Positions 1-11,548 of a stretch of DNA of 64,000 nt are shown in pieces. The notes below the pieces were generated by a model that made no database searches, was not told where the DNA came from, and saw only the letters and a program-made list of their open reading frames with translations. Both the position numbers and the translations under genes were made by a program. Within the stretch, counting starts at the first letter, position 1, and each line of letters starts with the position of its first letter. The DNA is from Chlorokybus atmophyticus (lineage: Eukaryota; Streptophyta; Chlorokybophyceae; Chlorokybales; Chlorokybaceae), in contig RHPI01001737.1 of assembly GCA_009103225.1 (NCBI GenBank), forward strand, positions 248,001 through 312,000, in the 5' to 3' direction.

Positions 1-482
1 ATTTCCTTCATTCTCTCGGCGGCACCTTACGCGTCGCTGCCCGACAATTGGACGCCTCTCGTGTAATCGCATTGTGTGACGGTTTAAGCGCGTGATTTAT
101 CACGTTAACGCGTGACTTTGAATTTCTCGTGGACCCCTCGACGCGCTATCTTGACGACTTTCATTGGCAACCTCGTACGCACAATCCCAATCGGTGTCCA
201 CTTTTAAAGGGCTTATCCTAGCGGCCGCGTCACCTGTGTTAAACACACCGCTGCCGTTGCGGTACAATCTCAGCTGTTACTGCACTTAATGTTACGCGCG
301 CATGACCCGTCATGCTAGGTGCGTGACTTTCGATTTGTCGGGGAAGCCTTGCCGCGCTATGTTTATGCCTCCCATTCGAAACCTCGTACGCACAATATCA
401 ATCGGTGTCCACTTTGAACGGCGCCTCCCGCGGCCGTGTCATGTGCGTTTAAACACATCGCGGCCGTTAACACATCAATTGA
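1..482. other. Non-coding sequence, no gene seen
   Basis: No recognisable protein, RNA gene or mobile-element hallmark is visible. The sequence has two loosely repeated stretches (around 150-250 and 340-460) that share the phrase about Cys-Val-His-rich frames and the string ggtgtccacttt, suggesting an old tandem duplication of roughly 210 bp. The only long frame, at 302-502, has no similarity I recognise. Confidence 0.5.
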
Positions 483-645
483 CGGACGTAAAAAGACCAT
501 GAATGGTCCGTCAAGACTGGGATGTTCTGCTGAATGAGATTAGCAGACCGTATATGGCCAAACTGTTATTAACAGTCGGACCATGCATGGTCCAAATCTC
601 ATGTGAACGGTTCCATGTTTTGTTGGGGTCGCACCATGTATGGCC
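483..645. repeat. Cluster of ACCAT/ATGGT palindromes
   Basis: Several short inverted repeats lie close together. GGACCATGCATGGTCC at 578-593 is a perfect 16-bp palindrome. An imperfect relative lies at 494-510 (gaccatgaatggtcc), with an outer GACGGAC/GGTCCGTC pair around it. A third, degenerate one lies near 632-646, and an ACTGTTA/TTAACAGT pair near 561-576. The spacing is irregular, so this is not a simple tandem repeat. Function unknown. Confidence 0.6.
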
Positions 646-761
646 TCGTCAATTTCGATCCCGTCAGGACTAGGTAGCGTCCGGGCCGCCAACTAGAAAC
701 CAAATCATAGGATTGTAAACATTCAATCATCATTAGGCCGAGCGGACCACAAACCAAAAGA

Positions 762-829
762 TCTATATATTATAAATAGCATAGCATAGCATAGCAAATA
801 GCATAGCAAATAGCATTAATATATATATT

Positions 830-860
<31 letters not shown>

Positions 861-906
861 TATAAATAGCATAGCATAGCATAGCAAATAGCATAGCAAA
901 TAGCAT
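762..906. repeat. AT-rich microsatellite with ATAGC units
   Basis: Runs of tatata and of the unit atagc/aaatagc (atagcatagcatagcaaatagc) occur twice, at about 766-815 and 856-915. The second run leads directly into the segment that is duplicated further on. Low complexity, no coding content. Confidence 0.8.
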
Positions 907-1842
907 AAATAGCATTGAGAGTGAATGCACTAAAAGTGACTTGATTTTGATCCGACTGCACCGGCCACATCGGCCTTTTGGCGCACGCGGCGTTTCTGAA
1001 ATGATTAGCCCTATAAACAAATGGGAAGATCAAACAATTAAAAGCCAAATACTCAAATCATTAGTGGTGAAGGCTTGTGCCAATATTGGCACAAGCTGTT
1101 ACTTGTATGCCACTACTGGCACAGCGTTTGTGCCATTATGTCTATGGATTATGAACCAGTAATGGCATAATTAGTGCCAGTACTGGCACAAGTTTTTTGT
1201 AGGTTGCCGGTACTGGCACAAGTATTTCGTGCCAGTATTGGGATGGGGCGCAGGACCCATTTGTATAAATATGTATATATGTAAATATGTGCAATTACTC
1301 ATATATGTATATTATTCACCAATTTTATATATGTACGCATACACACTTCCCCAGAGTTTTAAAAGTTATAACAGCTAATAAGGCGCCTAACGGGGACTCG
1401 CATATTTTAAAATCATCGCGTATTTGTGCCAGCATTAAAACTTGAATAATATAGTGCCATGTATGGCACAAGACCACAAAGACCCCAAGACCGGCATAAA
1501 CCCAAGTCTGAAGGTTTTTAGGGGTTTCAAGACCCGGCGGGTTAGGTTTAGGATCCGGTAAATACGAACTCCCTCTGCACCTATTGGATAAGTTCTGAGT
1601 GACTGAACGTAGTCGGTGCTTATCCCCTTCGTTATAGCCTACAACCAACAACTTGTAGGTTAAATCTCGACCGAGATTAAATCGCTCCGTGCGAACTGAC
1701 TCGCTTAATCAGCACTACCGTTGCTTGGAGTCATTGGTTAGTGCCACTGACAGTGAGTGACTGTAACTTGTAACTTGTAATTTGTAAGTTACAAGTTACA
1801 GATTTCCCGCCCGCCAATACCGTATTTACTTGAACTGAAAAG
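904..1842. repeat. Copy 1 of an exactly duplicated 0.94 kb segment
   Basis: The 939 bases from 904 to 1842 recur at 3076-4014 with an offset of 2172, with no difference in the parts compared. Both copies end in the same tgaactgaaaag followed by a poly-C run and a single n. The frames inside (for example 1325-1651 on the minus strand) are identical in both copies and match nothing I recognise. The exact identity and the n's make an assembly duplication more likely than a biological one. Confidence 0.85.
1064..1475. repeat. Cluster of TGCCA-n4-TGGCA palindromes
   Basis: At least six inverted repeats built on TGCCA/TGGCA occur in about 400 bp. There is a perfect 24-bp palindrome at 1073-1096 (core TTGTGCCAATATTGGCACAA), TGCCActacTGGCA near 1109, a TGCCATTA/TAATGGCA pair with a longer loop near 1131-1168, GTGCCAGTACTGGCAC near 1174, degenerate forms near 1206 and 1232, and GTGCCATgtATGGCAC near 1457. 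All recur in the duplicated copy at +2172. A second cluster is at 6050-6165. Confidence 0.75.
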
Positions 1843-3074
<1,232 letters not shown>

Positions 3075-3075
3075 N

Positions 3076-4014
3076 CATAAATAGCATTGAGAGTGAATGC
3101 ACTAAAAGTGACTTGATTTTGATCCGACTGCACCGGCCACATCGGCCTTTTGGCGCACGCGGCGTTTCTGAAATGATTAGCCCTATAAACAAATGGGAAG
3201 ATCAAACAATTAAAAGCCAAATACTCAAATCATTAGTGGTGAAGGCTTGTGCCAATATTGGCACAAGCTGTTACTTGTATGCCACTACTGGCACAGCGTT
3301 TGTGCCATTATGTCTATGGATTATGAACCAGTAATGGCATAATTAGTGCCAGTACTGGCACAAGTTTTTTGTAGGTTGCCGGTACTGGCACAAGTATTTC
3401 GTGCCAGTATTGGGATGGGGCGCAGGACCCATTTGTATAAATATGTATATATGTAAATATGTGCAATTACTCATATATGTATATTATTCACCAATTTTAT
3501 ATATGTACGCATACACACTTCCCCAGAGTTTTAAAAGTTATAACAGCTAATAAGGCGCCTAACGGGGACTCGCATATTTTAAAATCATCGCGTATTTGTG
3601 CCAGCATTAAAACTTGAATAATATAGTGCCATGTATGGCACAAGACCACAAAGACCCCAAGACCGGCATAAACCCAAGTCTGAAGGTTTTTAGGGGTTTC
3701 AAGACCCGGCGGGTTAGGTTTAGGATCCGGTAAATACGAACTCCCTCTGCACCTATTGGATAAGTTCTGAGTGACTGAACGTAGTCGGTGCTTATCCCCT
3801 TCGTTATAGCCTACAACCAACAACTTGTAGGTTAAATCTCGACCGAGATTAAATCGCTCCGTGCGAACTGACTCGCTTAATCAGCACTACCGTTGCTTGG
3901 AGTCATTGGTTAGTGCCACTGACAGTGAGTGACTGTAACTTGTAACTTGTAATTTGTAAGTTACAAGTTACAGATTTCCCGCCCGCCAATACCGTATTTA
4001 CTTGAACTGAAAAG
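3076..4014. repeat. Copy 2 of the duplicated segment
   Basis: Repeats 904-1842, beginning exactly at the base after the n at 3075 and running into the next poly-C. See copy 1. Confidence 0.85.
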
Positions 4015-4214
<200 letters not shown>

Positions 4215-4425
4215 NAAGCGGGCAAGCCGCTGACTCAGGTGGTGGTTGTGTATGTATTTTTAGTTGTGTATGATCTTGCGTCGTGGAAGGCAGCATGCAA
4301 GTTGCTGCTTGCCTGCTTGTGTCAAGCTCGGCCGAACAGCTTAACGCAAGCAAGCATGCATGCTAGCTACCTGCTGCCGCTGGTGCTCGCTCGGCATGCC
4401 GGCTTGCAAGCTACCTACTCGCGTC

Positions 4426-4447
4426 AAGCTGCTCAGACGAGCAGCTT
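4426..4447. repeat. Perfect 9-bp inverted repeat
   Basis: AAGCTGCTC and GAGCAGCTT are separated by four bases (AGAC). It lies in a 230-bp stretch rich in GCAAGC, AGCTT and GCATGC words, just before the CT microsatellite. No T-run follows, and nothing shows that it is a terminator. Confidence 0.5.
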
Positions 4448-4490
4448 AACGCCAGCAGGCAGCTTGCGGCGTGCTATGTGGTGCTACTGC

Positions 4491-4741
<251 letters not shown>

Positions 4742-4742
4742 N

Positions 4743-5560
4743 GCGGTGCTGTCACAGTTGCTTTGAGCGCTGTGCGAGTTGGAGAGCTTGCCGAGCTGCA
4801 GAGATCCGTCACTTGTGAGCTGTAGGAGCCGCAGAGTCAAGGTGCCAGCAACCGCTTTAAGAAACGATGAAGGTAAAATTTCGGCTGAAAGACTGCGGCC
4901 AATTGCATGTGATGCTTGTGTCATTGAACGCAGCTGTTGGTATGTTGCATGCATTGTGGCAGATTTGGAGCACGGAGCCGGCCGATTTTATTTTCAATAC
5001 CTGGCTCGTGTTGCATGTCTGTATCTTCCATGCTATTTCCATGCTGTTTCACAAGCAACAAGTGTTATGACACGCCCGCAGGCCAGATTCTGTCCCTCCA
5101 CACATCAATGTTGCGCACATGCGTGTGGGAAGCTGTGATTGCATGAACTCCCGGGTTGGGGTCAACGAGCAGCGCTTGTGCTCCTCTATAGCATGCTTGT
5201 TCATCTCTTAGGCATGGTCGTTGTTAGGCATTGCATATGCTGCAAATGCAAGGTTAGAGGCTCAGAGGGTCACGATCAAGCAACATTTTCAACCTCGTTG
5301 CTGCTGCACAGCTCTCATTTCACGATGCGCGCGCCTGTGCAGGTGGTTTGTTCTCACTGCATCCATTGTAAAGTTTCCCCTGGACGCAAGGACAATCCGT
5401 TCTTAGCAAGTTACTTGTGTGTACGCATTTGTGCATGCGTTTTTGTATGCTTGTTTGTACCTGTCTGTGTGCGTACAGGCGAGCGCGGTCATATGTCACC
5501 GTGCGTGCGTTGTCATGTGCGTCTATTGTTGAACCTTTCAGCTTATAATAGTCTATGCAA
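4743..5560. other. Non-coding sequence, no gene seen
   Basis: Several open frames of 60-140 codons overlap in all phases, but none shows a domain, a splice-consistent structure or similarity I recognise. The region is moderately GT-rich. Confidence 0.5.
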
Positions 5561-6247
5561 ACTGCAAGGATGACTGTTGTCTAACTAATTGTCCACTGCA
5601 GCCCTCTTGTTATTGTCATCCTCAGTCGGCCTAATGGTTGGCGGGTTGCTCATCTACTGGTCTATAATCAAGAGTTATTCTGAACTGATGGTCTGATGAC
5701 TTAGTTGTCGGTCTAAATCGCTGGTAGGCTGATCTCGTCTAGACCCTTATAGACTTGCTAGCTTGAGTCTGCTGTTCTAGATTTGTTGGTTTGCCAGGCT
5801 GCTGTTGTTCAGCGCTGGTCTTGGCTGGTTTGCAGGTCAAGTCTGCAAGGTGTCGCGACTGGCACACCTGGAGTTGGATTGGTTGTTATTGTGGTAGTTG
5901 TGGTTGTGGTTGTGGTTGTGGTTGTTGGTCTAAGCGTATAGCTATGACTATATTTGGTATGTGCTTCTTTTGATAATGTTTTCTTGTATTCTTGTGTTAA
6001 GCATCGTAAATCAATCACATTGTCACATAATGAACATGATGTAACAGGTGCCAGTACTGGCACGTTCGAGCATTGGCACAGGTAATGCATATGCCAATGA
6101 TGGCACATGTTGTCATGCACCTATGCTGGCACAGCTAAATATGTGCCATGAATGGCATCAATGGCATTATCAAAATCCCTGCATACTGCAAGGATGACTG
6201 CTGTCTAACTGATTGTCCACTGCAGCCCGCCTTGTTGTCATCCCCAG
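5561..6247 (+). repeat. Pair of about 62-bp direct repeats 625 bp apart
   Basis: The stretch from about 5561 to 5625 (ctgcaaggatgactg, then attgtccactgcagccc) recurs at about 6186-6247 with a few changes. The second copy ends immediately before the LTR start of element A at 6251. The 560 bp between them contain a tggttgtggttgtgg stretch and the second palindrome cluster. It could be an old short terminal-repeat insertion, but no target duplication could be defined. Confidence 0.5.
6050..6165. repeat. Second TGCCA/TGGCA palindrome cluster
   Basis: GTGCCAGTACTGGCAC is followed by TGGCACAG, ATGCCAatgaTGGCAC, GCTGGCAC and GTGCCATgaATGGCAT within about 115 bp. The first of these is the same 16-bp palindrome as at 1174. 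It is the same motif family as 1064-1475, in a sequence context that is otherwise different. Confidence 0.7.
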
Positions 6248-6250
6248 TCA

Positions 6251-6895
6251 TGTAACAGTCGGGGCCAAGTTTAAAAATTAGGACCTTTTTTGGCCCATTC
6301 ATCGAGCACCACGTTTTCATGACTTGTGGCGGTTATCGGCGAGTTGTGAGTCTGCTTCAGATATCGATCAAGGCCCAGGACCAGTCCGGAAGGTGCCGGA
6401 AATCGGAGGGCTCGACCAGATTTCTGGAAGGGCCGGGGGCCAAATAGTATAACTTAATCATTCTGGCAGCAAATGAGGAGATCTTTGGTGCGTAGGAAAG
6501 GTCTAGAAGTGTACTACAAGATTCTCTGCAAGATAAACTTGGCTTCTAGTTCCGTCTAGCGTTAGAATCGTCTAGACAGTAGCATGTGCAGATCGGTAGG
6601 TACAAAAGAGACATTTCACTATGTGCAAGGCAACCTTTAGCTCCCTAGTTTCTGGTGTGTAAGCTTGGTGGCTAGCAGGGGTTGCTAGCGTCCACTAGTG
6701 TGTGCTTGCTTGTGTGACGATCTAAGGCGCTACACAAATCGGTGTGTAGCTTCGAGCGCCTGCGCGTGCGTACGCGAGTGGCGGGGCGTGTGTGCTTGGC
6801 AGAGGGGGCAAGGGTTCCGGTGTGAATACCGTGCCTTGGTGAGAGGGTTGTTGATTGGACCAACTCACAGGTGACAAGGCACGCGCACCCTCACA
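6251..6895 (+). mobile_element. 5' LTR of Ty3/gypsy element A
   Basis: Begins TGTAACAGTCGGGGCC, close to the 3' LTR start of element B (TGTAACAGCTTGG at 26366), and ends with CTCACA two bases before a primer binding site. Both ends have the TG...CA form expected of LTRs. The length of about 645 bp is similar to element B's LTR. The last 200 bp are rich in gtgtgtgc and gcgtgcg words, as in element B. The right-hand LTR of this element was not found. Confidence 0.6.
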
Positions 6896-6897
6896 AA

Positions 6898-6909
6898 TGG
6901 TATCGGAGC
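6898..6909 (+). other. Primer binding site of element A
   Basis: TGGTATCGGAGC closely matches the primer binding site used by many plant LTR retrotransposons, which pairs with the 3' end of initiator tRNA-Met. It lies two bases after the LTR end and about 30 bases before the first gag frame. Related sites occur at 21529 (TGGTATTGGAGC) and in the miniature elements at 19540-19555, 61700 and 63220. Confidence 0.7.
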
Positions 6910-6940
6910 GCACGGTTTACGAAGGTGAGAGAGGAAGTGT

Positions 6941-9126
6941 GTGGGCGTTTACACTTTTCATTCGGAAGCGGAGTGTAGTGTGTTAGTGGAGATAGAGGAT
7001 GCTCGCATGGAAGAGCTTCAAGCTGCCATCTTGGCATTGAGGGAAGAGCTTCATCACACTCAAGCGGCGGCACAAGCACAACGCGAGGCGTATGAGCATG
7101 CGATGGCGCGTGTACAAGTTTTCATGGCATCAAGCTTGCGCGTGCGTGTGAAGGTGCCAAAGCCCAAGGCATTGAAGGATTAACGAGATGGAGCTGCAGT
7201 AGATGAGTGGGTCTTTCAAGTGTTTTATTGGCTGAAGCTTACGGAGGTGCTCGCGCATCTACATGTCGAGGTGGCGGCAACGTTGCTCGAAGGAGCTGCG
7301 CTTGTATGGTGGATGCATCGGTGTACGCGTGTTGCAAGTGGGTTGGCGGCGCCATTCTCTACAATGGAAGAGGTGGCAGCAGAGGTCAGGCATCAATTTG
7401 TTCCCGCGGGTAGTGTGAAGGCCGCGTGTGATAAACTAACGCTTGTTCAAACCAAGTCGGTGATGGCGTACACAGCTGCGTTTCAGCATTGAGTGATGTC
7501 CATTCCCAACATGACCGAGGAGGAGCAGCTGAACAGGTACACCCATAGTCAAAGCCTCTTGTCCGAAGGAAGTGGAGCTCCGTGGCCCAAAAGGCTTTGA
7601 CTATGGGTGTACCTGTTCAGCTGCTCCTCCTCTGTCCGAAGGAAGTGGAGCTCCGTGGCCCAAAACCACTAGCCGATGCAAAACCCATTGCGGAGCGCCT
7701 GGATGCGTTGTATTTCAAGTCAACAACAACATAAAACTTTAATTGGAGGCGTGACCGTCAACGCGGGCCAAGCAACCAGGCACTAGAAGGCTTTGCGCGT
7801 GCTTGGAGGGGCAGAGAGTCGGCTTTTACACCCACACATGAGCATGGGGCTAGCTCGGGACCTACACTAATGGAGGTGGGTGCGATTGATGCGCGCAAGG
7901 GTGTGAGAAGGTCTACTCAGTGGCGTCCAGCTGGTGCTGTGCGTAAGTGGTACGTGTGTGACTCCACCGAACATCTGGTCTTCCAGTGTTCAAGGAGAGC
8001 GCGAGGAGATGCGCATGATTGATACATGCGTCGCACCAGCGTGAACGCGATGGAGCAATACGGCGTGCGGCAGGGAAACAACTGCCCTCAGTAGGTGCAG
8101 AGGCTACTACTGAGGATGGGAAGAAGCCTCAAGCATGCCCGGACTGTCCAACACGTTGCTCAAGCGAAGAGACTCATGACCACGGAGGCATGAAAACGAT
8201 GTATACTCCGAATGTGGTGAGTTATGTTAGTAAAGAAGCACGAAAGTACTTAGGAGTTCAAACACGCGTTTAAGACGGTGGAGGAAGATGGAGAGAGCGC
8301 AAGTTGATGATTAATCGTGGAGCAGTTTTATGGCGCAAGTTGTTGCACGGCGATTTGGATGGCTCTCGCCTTTACGTGGAGGAGAAGTCAGGCTCGCTAA
8401 TGGAAGAGAACCTTTCGGAGCTGAAGAAACGTCATTCACGACCAAAGAGCTGCAAGTCCGCTTGATTAGTTAAGGGAGTGAGCGCATGCGGTTCTACCGC
8501 ATCACATTGAAGAACGGTTTCGATGGAGTTTTGGATCTTCCGTGGCTACATAACACAGTCCAAGCATCGATTGGAGGCGACACCTGCTCTCACCATTCGC
8601 GGAGAGACCATACATGGCTTACGCAATTGCCCCATTGAAGGTGAAGACCACCCCAGCGACGACGGCATGGGCGGTTGTTCAGTTGCGTCGGGAAGACGCA
8701 GGGCGATCACGGCAAAGAAGAATGCAAGCATTGCGGGAGTGGACTTCGGAAGAGGTAAGCAGCCCGGTATGTCTGCAATTCCTCAGATATCATACGCGGA
8801 ATTAAAGAAGTTGCTATCCCCACAAAAGTCGAAAGGTGCATGGTTGTGCGTGGTGCGTGAGAAAGCGATCAAGACAGCTAATCAGACCGCCAGTGAAGCG
8901 GAGGCTACAACAGATCCTAAGGTGCGTGAACTCTTGAAAAAATTCAAGGGCATCATGGTGGACGGGCTACCACCCGGTCTACCACCTCTAAGAGATGTAA
9001 ACTATGTAATGAAGCTCGCTGATGGCGTTCACAAGCCACCGTACCGGCCCGTATTCAAGTTGTCGCCTTTTGAGCTTAGAGAAAAGGCGGAGCGACAAGC
9101 AGCGAACTTGCTTAAGCGCGGCACAT
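6941..9126 (+). pseudogene. Element A: decayed gag and start of pol (Ty3/gypsy, chromovirus-like)
   Basis: The first frame (6941-7183) has a coiled-coil-like start (MEELQAAILALREEL) and ends in KVPKPKALKD. After a stop the same protein resumes at about 7190-7492 with the gag hallmark FYWLKLTEVLAHLHVE and ALVWW. These line up with the gag of element B at 21.6-22.1 kb (FSWLKLTEVPVHLHVD, ALVWW), so A and B are one family. Later frames are broken by stops and by a 73-bp inverted duplication. At 8950-9110 the N-terminus of pol is still readable (MVDGLPPGLPPLRDV, then HKPPYRPVFKLSPFEL), matching element B at 23538. The coding stops at 9126, where the LTR of an oppositely oriented element begins. 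Protease motif, RT core, RNase H and integrase are absent. Non-functional. Confidence 0.75.
7517..7665 (+). repeat. 41-bp perfect inverted repeat with interleaved 33-bp direct repeat
   Basis: 7517-7557 is repeated in perfect inverse orientation at 7592-7632, and 7560-7592 is repeated directly at 7633-7665. Removing 7593-7665 restores a plain gag sequence that can be aligned to element B (EEEQL... then PLADAKPIAERLD). This is therefore a 73-bp insertion made of one inverted and one direct copy of adjacent sequence, the classic footprint of template switching during repair or reverse transcription. Confidence 0.85.
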
Positions 9127-9360
9127 TGTCGTGCCTGCCATGGCGGGTCACGCCGCCTCGGGCACACTGCAGACGAGCGCTCATGCCGTGGGCATGCTGG
9201 TGCTACGCGCGGCATTGGAGCAACACAAACAAAGACCACCCCCTAGACATAGGCATGGGCTCGGGGATGAACCTATGTGAGGATCGGTGAGTAGTAGAGC
9301 TGGTGACGCTGTCCTCCTTACTGTACCTACTGTGCTGTAGTACACACAGTCAACAAGCCA
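9127..9360 (-). mobile_element. 3' LTR (234 bp) of the minus-strand element
   Basis: Read on the minus strand it starts TGGCTTGTTGACTG right after a polypurine tract (CAGGGGGGG, 9361-9369) and ends GGCACGACA, so TG...CA ends are present. Related copies of nearly equal length lie at 35376-35607 and 36222-36455. Its far end abuts the broken pol of element A, which suggests that this element inserted into A. Confidence 0.65.
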
Positions 9361-9406
9361 CCCCCCCTGAAGTTCTGGGGTAGCCTCCTACTCCAAGACT
9401 CAGCTT

Positions 9407-9778
9407 TTATCGACTGTGTGGGGGACCGTTGATATGGCAGTCATCGCACCAATACTCCCACAGCGGCACCTTGTCTAATGAAGGGTTGAGGCAGTAACAG
9501 TGCATGCCTTGATTGCAGCCTTCACATAACAGCATCAATGGGTCGTTGTTGGCACTGCCACAATTCTCGCAGCCGGTGGTTCGCAACGGGTGCGGGTGTT
9601 GAATCTTGCCGAAGCCAGCAACGTGGGGAAGATGACAGGGCGCGCGGTTTACCATGTTGTCCTTCATGCGCTCGCCTTGTTGTCTTAAAAGGTACAATAC
9701 GCCTGTGGGATACACATTAAATACCTTATAGACAGCGCGCGCGACGGAGGTGTCGAGGGTGTCGTGTGTGGTCGTCAT
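9407..9778 (-). CDS. Integrase C-terminal tail with PHD finger (retrotransposon fragment)
   Basis: This 123-codon open frame has two parts. Residues 1-69 are a Ty3/gypsy tail (SVARAVYKVF, YPTGVLYLL, APCHLP), also seen without stops at 33.4-33.6 kb on the minus strand. Residues 70-114 form a complete C4HC3 PHD finger: Cys70, Cys73, Cys85, Cys88, His93, Cys96, Cys111 and Cys114, with the usual LLCEGC and WCDDC signatures. PHD fingers typically bind histone H3 tails. In a retroelement such a domain would plausibly guide integration, as chromodomains do in chromoviruses. That role is inferred. The frame ends 46 bases before the 3' LTR and polypurine tract, so the PHD finger is the C-terminal end of pol. 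An upstream splice or frameshift link to the integrase core cannot be resolved. It might instead be a captured host fragment. Confidence 0.75.
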   Translation of the reverse strand: MTTTHDTLDTSVARAVYKVFNVYPTGVLYLLRQQGERMKDNMVNRAPCHLPHVAGFGKIQHPHPLRTTGCENCGSANNDPLMLLCEGCNQGMHCYCLNPSLDKVPLWEYWCDDCHINGPPHSR

Positions 9779-11548
9779 GGTGGACGAAGTCTCTTGGTTG
9801 GAAGCTGCATTTTTGCTCCTTGTAGAAACCGCTGCGCACGCTTGTAGCGAAGAGTGTCGCGGTGCTGAGCACTGCGCAGGGCCATGGGGACAATGTGCCT
9901 AAACAGCGCGCTGCGCGCTGCGCACTGTCAGATCATATAGCATCTCGTTGGGGTTGTCGAGATTGTCCACCACTGTCGACCTCCTGCACTGCGCGGAAAG
10001 GGAGCAATGGCTGCCTTCCAAATAGCAAATAGTACGGGCGATACTCCCGCAGTGCTGCGTGCTTGGACAGGCGGTACCCAAGTGCTACTCATGGGAGGTG
10101 GTCATTCCGTGTGTTCTTCTCGTAGTCGAGGACGTACTTGCGCAAAGCCTTCTTGATGGTCTGCACGGTATGCTCAGCGCGACCATTGGCTTGTGGATGG
10201 TCGCGTGAAGTGCGGCGATGGTCGATGAAGCATTTGTCCATGAGCTTATCGAAGGCTCCGCTAATCTGGGTACCTTGGTCGGGGATGACTTTAATATATC
10301 TGCCGGAGCGTCCGAGTACATGGGAGAGGAAAGCCTGATCTACTCCCTCGCTGCTTTTGTTGGGAAGGGGCACTAGCTCCACCCACTTGGAGAAGTACTC
10401 GGTCATTATGACATGGATGTAGCGGTTGCCTCGTGCTGAGGGCAATAAGTCCCGAGGATGTCCAGTCCCCAGCGGTTGAATAGTCCTGAGATGGGGAGAG
10501 GATGCAAGGTGGCGTCGAGCGTGTTGAGATTTGCGCGGACCATGTCACACTGCTGGCAGTCGCTGACAAAGTTGCGCACCTGTTTGTGCACCCCATACCA
10601 CTAGTACTAAGTCTTGATCCAAGTGGCCATGCGCTTGACACCGAAGTGTCCGAGCTCGGTGTGAATAGCAGCGATGATGCCTTCTCGCGCAGCTGGTGTT
10701 GGGACCTTCTTGTCCTCATTCTGTATCCGTTGATACAGCTTGTCGTTAGCCCAGCGATAGTGCAGAGTGCGTTGACTGACGCGGTCCTTCTCGCGCGGGT
10801 TCATGCCTGCTGAAACTTGTGCAGTTTTAAGCAGTGCGAGGGATGGCTTGTCAAGCCAGATGTCCTGCCGTGTGTCGGTGGGTGCCAAGTCCTCATCGTC
10901 CACCTCAGGGTCGACGACGAGCGCTTCCTCTGATAAGGGGTCGGTGACGGTGACGATGGGCTCGAGAGAAGGCACGTCCTCGTTTGATGCTGCCTCAGTG
11001 GCCTGTTTTTTTTGTCCTAAATGTGGCGCAGCGACAGCAAACATGGCCGCCTGGAGGTGCGGCTGCAGGACCCAATGTCGAGCTCCTGTCGCATCATTAG
11101 TGCTGAGGTGGGGGTTGCAACAAAGGCCGTCTTCGTCTTGGTTGGACAAGCCTGCCCAATGCTCCACATCAAAGTTATACTCCTGCAGCAGTAGTGCCCA
11201 CCGTGTCAGCTTGCCTGTCAGGTGTTGGGTGGTCAATAGCCACTTTAGTGGTCGGTGATTAGTTGGAACCGCCGTTCAAACAAAAAGGGGTGAAAGAAGG
11301 GGATGGCCCATGCTGCGGCGAAACACTTCCCCTCGTAGCTGCTGTAGTTGGCCTCAGCGCTGTTGTTGTTGCGGCTGGCATACGACACTACGCGCTCCTT
11401 CTTGTTGTCATTGTGCTGCACGAGCATTGCCCCCATGCCGAGCTTGCTTCAATCTGTGTGTAGGATGAATGACCTACTATAGTCAGGTCGCTAAAGAATG
11501 GGAGCTGTTGTGACTCCAAGCTTCAACTCCTCGAAGGCCTTGGTGTCA
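9779..11548 (-). pseudogene. RNase H and integrase fragment of a Ty3/gypsy element
   Basis: Minus-strand frames in order are as follows. RNase H is at 11436-11245 and just upstream (SKLGMGAMLVQ, VVSYASRNNNSAEANYSSYE), with stops at its start near 11480-11500. Next comes the end of RNase H and the integrase zinc region (11236-10607; TGKLTRWALLLQEYNFDVEH, then HTELGHFGVKR). A His-His-Cys-Cys partner follows in a shifted frame (10591-10406; CQQCDMVRANL), then the integrase core (10445-10089; VIPDQGTQISGAF and HPQANGRAEHTVQT, which contains the catalytic Glu). At least three frameshifts separate these blocks. The fragment starts abruptly at 11548, so RT and everything before it is missing. It continues into the PHD-finger tail and the LTR at 9127-9360. 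Confidence 0.8.
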
